From Dugong dugon (Eukaryota > Chordata > Mammalia > Sirenia > Dugongidae): a stretch of 64,000 nt of DNA. Made by a program: the position numbers and the translations under genes. Below are positions 57,803-64,000 of this stretch, in pieces; position 1 is the stretch's first letter; each line of letters starts with the position of its first letter. The notes under the pieces were generated by a model. That model was not told where the DNA came from, did no database searches, and saw nothing but the letters and a program-made list of their open reading frames with translations. The DNA lies in contig CM057469.1 of assembly GCA_030035585.1 (NCBI GenBank), forward strand, positions 113,748,650 to 113,812,649, in the 5' to 3' direction.

Positions 57803-59054
57803 TATCAGTGTTGAGTTCGAAGGAAGCAGCATAGACCGAGAAAGTTAAGTCTACTCTGCTCCTGCTCTTAGGGAAAAATTACTTCTTATCTTTGGGTTTT
57901 TCCTTTGAGACTGCCTTTGCCATTATGGTTAGAAAGTCTAAATGGCTTAGTACAACCCAACGAAAAGTGAGAGAATAGGCCTGCCTCTGTCTAGATCTTA
58001 AATTAAACCCACTAACTCTTTAGGTTACCCTTGTGGCCCAGCATAATTCCCCAGGGCTCCAGACTATAGGGGATTAAGGCAAAGCCTCTCCTCCATAGTA
58101 ATAAAGTGAACTTTTGCCTGGCCTTCCTTCTGCATAGATTCCCTATGGCTCTCATGTAAGATAGGACTCAGGGCCCAGATCACATGCCATAGTATCAGTG
58201 ATCTTACTAGCAAATCTCATTGTCTCAAAGAGATAAACAATGTGACCTCACATATCCTACTATTTTTGCTTGTTTTCGAATGAAATAAGAAGAAAAAAAA
58301 ATGACAGTGTGTTATAGCAATGCTCTAAAACCATGTTAATGTTAATTGCAATTAGAGGTTTTTTGTTTTTTGTTTTTTGTTTTTTTTTGTAACTTAGAGC
58401 ATATTTGGTTAGAATGAGGTCCAGTTTAACTTGGAGGACTATCTGAGTTTCTTTTCATTTACTGTGTCTCTGCAGAGAGACTGAAGATCAGCTCTGTTTT
58501 GACTTCAGGCTCTGTGGACTAATGGTATAATTTCTAACAGACAGTCTGCAACAAACCCATAAAACTTGTCTTAATGGGTTTTTGCCTTGAGCACCATCTG
58601 TAATTAGGTGGGGGGTTACCACTGCAACTCCATTACCGTGGTTTCTAGGTGAGTCTCTTGGTGCCCCTTTGGCCTCCGGGCCTCCAAGCTTTGCTGCATT
58701 CATTGAGCATTAGGCAAGCCTTCTCCCCTCATGCACCCACACATACACACACACATAATATAGTATCGGTTCGAGTAATAAGTAAATGTATTTGTGTTGA
58801 AAATTTTGTCCTTATTTTATTATTATTTTCTTCCTTTTTTGCATGTATTGGCTCTTTTGATGTAAGTACAATCCAGTCTAGAGGTGCAGAAGTAACCGCA
58901 GATGCCACACCAGAAGTGTGCTGATGACACCATCTGCTTTCTGCAATTCTCTCTTGGTCATTGATTTCTCTGGAAGCTTTTCTTCAAAATAGTTGGACAA
59001 TCTTTTGGTATGTTGTGTGACATATGGGGCGCTTTTTCACTAGTGGCTTCAGCA
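57803..59054. other. Mostly unassigned noncoding DNA
   Basis: Contains a (TTTTTTG)n stretch at about 58357-58389 and a short (CA)n at 58737-58756. Frames at 58488-58703 and 58649-58924 have no recognised features. Confidence 0.4.
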
Positions 59055-59235
59055 TGCTGTAGTGGCAAGAGCAAGGGATGTGAAATGAGAGGGCCAGACT
59101 GAGAAGCCAGAGTGGCTTTCCTCTCTGGACAAAGTCACGTATTCTCCCTGTCCTTATTCTAGTCAGTAATGAGAGGAAGCAATATATAGCTGTCTCAGAG
59201 GTGCTATGATGAATAAAACAAAACATTAAAAATAC
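59055..59235 (+). mobile_element. MIR-type SINE
   Basis: 'gctgtagtggcaagagcaag' (tRNA-like head), 'aaagtcacgtattctccctg' and 'ctatgatgaataaaac' follow the MIR order. Diverged. Confidence 0.6.
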
Positions 59236-59267
59236 TTGATAAATTATAGACTAGTGTCTAAAAATAT

Positions 59268-59313
59268 ACAGGGTCTCTATGAGTCAGAATGGACTTGAGG
59301 AGCAGCGAGTTTT
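59268..59313 (+). mobile_element. AfroSINE tail fragment
   Basis: 'cagggtctctatgagtcaga' followed by 'atggacttgaggagcagcga' is the last part of an AfroSINE. Confidence 0.8.
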
Positions 59314-59856
59314 ATATATATGTATATATGTAAAAATAAATCATAATAATTGCATTCTTCTTATGACTTTCTTGGTAGCAGTTAAATGCTCTTCTAGCAT
59401 CTAAAAGCAATGAAGCAACGTTTCCCCCTAACCTTAGCGATGGCTACACTATCTGTGTTAGTGTTGCTTGTGGCTCACAGACCGTGTTTGATTTGTGAGG
59501 TATTGGACATTGTGTTTGCAGAATCTGGGTAAATTTGTTTTAAAACAGTGATTTACCTACGTAAGCAGAATGACTATAGCATTTGGGAACAAAAGAAATG
59601 AGAGAGGGCATTGGGAGGAAAAAAAATGATGTTTAGGAAGTAAAAAGTAGGTAAACACATTCACTTCTGTATGGAGTACAAAAATTATGTTAATGTGCCG
59701 GTATTTCCTTCAGTTAAATAAGGAACTCCTAAAGAGAAGTGAAAAAGGTCAGAATGGACATTTATTTACATCTGGACAGTTTTTAGGAGAAATGCAAACA
59801 CAAATTCATAAACATTAGCAATTATACTTAATATTATGTTAAAACCATCGTCTGTA
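59314..59856. other. Noncoding, nothing recognised
   Basis: Begins with a TA-rich stretch ('atatatatgtatatatg'). No supported gene. Confidence 0.4.
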
Positions 59857-60036
59857 ATAACCCAGTGCGGTCGAGTGAATTCTGACGCAGAGTGACCCCA
59901 TAGTTACTACCAAGGCTGTAAATCTCACAGAAGCAGACTGCCAAGTCTTTTCTCCGGAGAAGGCATGGGTGCTTTCGAACCATAAACATTTTGGTTAGCA
60001 GTCGAGGGCTTTTACCACTGAGCAACCAGGGCTGCT
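59857..60036 (-). mobile_element. AfroSINE, long form, internally deleted
   Basis: 'aacccagtgcggtcgagtga', 'gcagagtgaccccatagtta', then a jump to 'ctaccaaggctgtaaatctc' (the 'gacagagtagaactgcccca' part is missing), the long block 'acagaagcagactgccaagt', and the reversed head 'cactgagcaaccagggctgc'. Confidence 0.9.
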
Positions 60037-61341
60037 TACCTTCTGTAATAGAATGAAGAAACTAAAGTAGAAGAAACCACTTCCCTCTCTTCATAATTTC
60101 TTTCTAGTAGTTTTGTGGTACTGTTTTCTTTGATCTTCTCTAGAGGTGAGAAATGCCTTCTTTCAATGAGAATGGGGCAGGAGTTTCTGGTGTGCGTTGC
60201 CTGTAACCCACATATTATTCTCTTTTTCTCTCTCCCTTCCTCTCCTTCCCTTCCCTATCTCCCATCCATAACTGAATACGAGCTATCTGTCCTCATTCTC
60301 TCTGCACTTCTATTGATCATAACAGTTCCTCCCTGCCCTAACAGTCCGATGGACAAAATCTATTTGACTGGCAGGATAGATATGTTCTGTAAAGCTCTAA
60401 CTGTATGCACAGATGGCTTCTAAGAGCTAGATTTAGAAGAAGAAAGTGTACAAATTCTTTTTGGGTCTCTGGTCCAATACACTTTCTTCAGTCCAGGTTT
60501 ACTAGCCATAAAACTAATATTTTGATCCCTGTCTTACACTTGTTTTACTTTACAAATCGTTCAGAATTGTTGAGGGAAGGAAAAATGATCAATCAGCATT
60601 CTCAAAACTCCAACACATAATTTCAATGTCAAGTTAGTTTCTATTAAGTTGAGAGCAAGGAGGTTGGGCAGAGCAGAGAGACCAGTAAGTAAAAGAATCG
60701 CATCTTCAGACTAAAAAAAAATGTCTCAACAAGATACTTGCCTCCAGCTAGTTAAATTTGGGAATTGATCACTTCAATGAGCCAATGACTGTTGTGTTAT
60801 TCCCATTCTTCCTTCTTTTCTCAAAGTGAATTTTTGTTGTGTTTTCCTGTGTCTCTTTCCTACTTGTGCTATGGCTAAGGCAGAAACACGTGTCTTGAGC
60901 CATGGCCACATCTAGGTATAACCACATCCACAAGGGGCTGGAATCTGAGATGAATGCAAGAGTTAACGGGGGCATTGAGATTATTTCCTTTAGGGAGAGG
61001 CAAGTATCTTCACGTATAGGGATAAAGTTTTCTACCATTATTTGCATGGCCAATGAGCCAACTATTGAGAGATAGCTATTGTTCTCCACCAATACTCATT
61101 ATCTCCTTTCTTTCCTTAGTAATAGAATATTCAACTTGTATCTGGGCACATAGCCCCCATAATAAAGGATTTTCCCTGTCTTCACCACAGCTAGGATTGG
61201 CAATGGAGGGTGAGTGGAAAGGGGTGTATGGGGTGTTCCTCAAGTTAGGAGGGGACATGACTTTCTCCGGCATTCAGTGTAGAATTTGGTCTCTGTAGTA
61301 CTCTGTTGATAGAATTTTTCTAGATTATGTTTAATGTTCAC
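60037..61341. other. Unassigned noncoding DNA
   Basis: Frames at 60115-60423, 60769-61092 and 61053-61298 (81-107 codons) show no domain. No repeat family recognised; locally TC-rich near 60220-60270. Confidence 0.4.
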
Positions 61342-61352
61342 TACCAAGTCTG

Positions 61353-61513
61353 CGGAAACCCTGGTGGCAGAGTGGTTAAGAGCTACAGTTGCTGATCAAA
61401 AAGGTTGGCAGTTCGAATCCACCAGGCACTCCTTGGAAACCCTATGGGGCAGTTCTACTCTGTCCTATAGGGTCACTATGAGTCGGAATCGACTCGATGG
61501 TAATGGGTATGGG
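61353..61513 (+). mobile_element. AfroSINE, short form, best-preserved copy
   Basis: Head 'ggaaaccctggtggcagagt', B-box region 'aggttggcagttcgaatcca', body 'ccttggaaaccctatggggc' and 'agttctactctgtcctatag', tail 'ctatgagtcggaatcgactc'. It is flanked by taccaagtctg at 61342-61352 and 61514-61524, a perfect 11-base target-site duplication. Its near-ideal sequence and clean duplication suggest that this is the youngest AfroSINE in the window. Confidence 0.96.
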
Positions 61514-61524
61514 TACCAAGTCTG

Positions 61525-63204
61525 AAATGACTGGTTCTATACTGTAAATCTACATCAGCCAAGTATAGACAGAGCTTGCCATTGGCAAGTTTTAAAGAAG
61601 ATGAAGCTTGTTTTTAATTCCAGCACTTTCTTCTTCTGGCTTTATTCTTTTTGTGTTGTGTCATTTCCCTTACCAGAAAGGAAAGCTATAAATTATTTCT
61701 GAGTGGTGGGGGAGCAGAGAAGTAGGTTAATTTGTACAAAAGTGTCAATGTTTCACTCTGTTAATTCCTTGGAATGTTTGTCTCTGAGAAAAAGAAATGC
61801 ACACACACACACACATAAATATGTGAAGAGAGGAAAATGCTTACCTTAAAGAAATTAATTCAAAAGATAGAACATCACACATTCAGTTGAAGACCATATA
61901 GCAATATAATTTGAGACATCTGTGTATTTTTCAATTCCTCAAATCCTGTTTTCTTGTGCACAAGCTTTAGCCATTAAGATAAATAACGTTGAATGCAACA
62001 CTAAGGCAATTTATGGTTTTATGATGAGTGGCAACAGATATATTGAAATAACACATTTTTTAAATCCAAGAAATAACACCAATTCCTTTCGTCCAAATCT
62101 CATATCAAGTAATCAGTGAGTAATTGATGAGTGACATAAGCTTTCTCAAATGACAGGTTTGTATGTTATCCTGTTCCACTACTGTATAACCTGCCAATTA
62201 CTACATGTTAAAACTGTTTTTCCGGGTCAAAAAAATATATTCTTTTTATCTTCACACTGTCATACAAATTGCTACTTTCCAAAGGAGGTTGAAAATGATT
62301 CTAGCCTGTGGTAAGAATCAAATTTTGCATATTTAACTACCTGGAGTAATTAAAGGAAGATAAATAGAATTCAGGTATGTAAAAAGAGGGGAATACTTAT
62401 TAATTTTTTAGGACTTCTTACTAAAGTTAGCCTCTGATATTAATAACTGCATTCCCTACAGAATATCATACTTTGAAGAAATAATAAGTAGGGTTTTGAT
62501 CCATTGACATCCTAGCAGTATCCATTATATTGAATGAAAGTTGCCAGATAAATCTTTCTGCAGTTACAAGGTGCTGGCTGGATCAGAGACGGATGATTTA
62601 AATAAAGAAAGAAGAAGAAATTTCTGAGCACAGCCTTAGTGTCAGAATCAATGAACTATCCAGGGTATTTATTAGTGCTCCTAGAAATACTAGCTTTAGA
62701 GGCAGTCATGCCTTTTCTGAGAAAGTTGATGAAAGATTTAACCCTTCACCCCAAATTTAGATGCTTCCCTTCCCTACTCTGTCTGAATATTTAAGGTGGA
62801 AATTTACAATATATTGATAATAGCCTGCCATACACAGATACTCCCATGCTGAGAAATAGTAGCTTCAAGTTGGTGGCCAAGATATTGATAACATTCACAT
62901 TGATTTACTACCAGTGCTCACTTTCCATCAGGACTCCTGTACTCAAAGCATGATACTGCACTGCATTAAATAGAAATAGAGGACTCCACTCTGCAGGACA
63001 ATCTCATAAAGATTTAAATAAGCTAGGGTCTCGGTCCTCATCACTCACAAGATTTTTTCTGAGAGGTCATTATACCATGTGGTACCTTATATAATAATTA
63101 ATAAAAGACTATAAACATATATATGTACATATATACCTATTTATTAGTGAGATATATTGGAAGACAATTTTTTAGTGACACAGCATAATAATGGTTTTGA
63201 AGTG
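61525..63204. other. AT-rich noncoding DNA
   Basis: A short (CA)n lies at 61799-61815, and an 18-base perfect palindrome centred on GTAC at 63118-63135. No gene recognised. Confidence 0.45.
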
Positions 63205-63370
63205 TCAAAAATTAATTCAGTTAGAGTCTGAAGGCCTGAATTTGGATCCATTTTTATACACGATAGTCACATGACTAGGGGTAAGGCAATTAACATTTGG
63301 AACCTTAGATATCTTATCTATAAAATTCAGATTAGTGTACCCTTCTAACCTAGTTGTTGCAAAATGTCCA
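63205..63370 (+). mobile_element. MIR-type SINE
   Basis: 'gggtaaggcaattaacattt', 'cttatctataaaattcagat' and 'ctaacctagttgttgcaaaa' follow the plus-strand MIR core. A tRNA-like head lies just before. Diverged. The minus-strand 80-codon frame 63345-63587 is not supported as a gene. Confidence 0.55.
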
Positions 63371-64000
63371 TTAAGTGGTATTCTAGCAAATGTTTAACAA
63401 TCAATGCTTCATGAAAAAAGCCCTGATTTGTGGTAGTTGCCCATTTGTTGGTAGGAAGTGCTTCTACTATGTCCAGTTTCAAGCTATTCACATGACACCA
63501 TTGAACATGGAGTTTTGAAGGGATGCTTACAATTGTGTCTCTTGGTTCCAGCACCCCACTGCTCCCATTGGGAATTATAGCTGACAATACACTGTAGAGT
63601 GTTTGAGAAAAAACAGATGCTCGCTAAGTCTTTGATGAGTGAATTTGTGCATGCAAGAAACCTATGGCCATTTACCCAGATAGGAAAAATAAAGAACGTA
63701 TTAATCTGTCGATCAATTTATTCTAAAGCTAATTTATAGCCAGGAAAAGCTCTGGAAAGTGATAATTTTCCCTTCTCAACTCTATATCTCTAGGAGTAAA
63801 AAAGAAAGAAAGGAAGGATAATCTTAAATATTAACTTCACTTGTTAAATATGCTAATTACCAGAATTTCTAAATTCAATACTATTTCATCCAAAATGGAA
63901 AAAAAAGTATGAAAGTAAAAATAATACAATCAATGTGATAGTCTCAGTACACAATTATTAGCATTCAAGACAAGGAGAGACAAAAGATAAAAATATTTTT
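63371..64000. other. Noncoding, nothing recognised
   Basis: AT-rich to the window edge. No supported feature. Confidence 0.4.

Noticed and set aside
63118..63135. 18-base palindrome as a specific binding site
   Set aside because: It is a TA-rich microsatellite-like palindrome around GTAC, common by chance in AT-rich DNA.
1..64000. Bacterial or viral origin with operons
   Set aside because: No densely packed genes, ribosome sites or operons; instead tRNA SINEs, L1, L2, MIR, LTRs and microsatellites typical of a mammal.

Overview
This is a gene-poor, AT-rich stretch of eukaryotic nuclear DNA, almost certainly from a mammal of the Afrotheria and most likely a paenungulate such as elephant. The species call rests on its repeats. 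The window carries about 17 substantial copies plus several short tails of a tRNA-derived SINE that matches AfroSINE, five copies of an RTE-clade LINE of the kind abundant in elephant (RTE1_LA-like), and an L1 whose 3' UTR type I associate with elephant L1. Many AfroSINEs lack an internal block of about 40 bases. As I recall, that deletion marks the hyrax/sirenian/proboscidean subfamily. Old mammal-wide layers (MIR, L2, L3/CR1, hAT, MaLR-type LTRs, old L1) lie underneath. I found no convincing protein-coding gene, CpG island, functional tRNA gene or CRISPR. Most open frames are repeat ORF remnants, antisense shadows or chance. Names of repeat families come from memory of their sequence patterns, not from a database search.

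Layout. 1-6.3 kb: AfroSINEs in otherwise unassigned AT-rich DNA, including one rearranged copy and one head-to-tail pair. 6.3-13.3 kb: two decayed old L1 relics on the + strand, the second split by an RTE fragment that still encodes a YADD box. 13.3-20.7 kb: MIR, a hAT-type element, one AfroSINE, then mostly single-copy DNA with a dense TAATTA-rich block (18.28-18.81 kb) that looks like a conserved noncoding element, and a strong splice-acceptor-like site next to a 45-codon frame (about 20.0 kb). 20.77-23.60 kb: an RTE with both ends and a perfect 11-base target-site duplication but an internal deletion. 23.6-26 kb: single-copy DNA with CCAAT and CArG-like motifs.

26-36.6 kb: a layered repeat cluster. 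It holds an L2 split by an AfroSINE, an old LTR split by an AfroSINE, an RTE and a younger LTR, an L1 3' UTR split by another LTR, and a 2.2 kb minus-strand RTE split by an AfroSINE. 37.7-40.8 kb: a minus-strand L1 ORF2 relic with a catalytic-box remnant and a missing 3' end. 40.8-45 kb: AT-rich DNA with a probable old L1 relic.

45-57.2 kb: a hAT copy, a long chance-like frame (227 codons from GTG), an ERV-type LTR with an 87-base internal duplication, an old L1 3' region, an RTE with an inverted 5' half, MaLR-like LTRs and a second SINE type with a tRNA-Gly-like head. 57.2-64 kb: more AfroSINEs, including the best preserved one (61.35 kb, 11-base target-site duplication), MIRs and simple repeats.

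No previously undescribed system is evident. The points worth a second look are the candidate noncoding conserved blocks, the splice-acceptor/small-frame site, the tRNA-Gly-headed SINE sharing its tail with the RTE LINE, and the structural record of insertion events.
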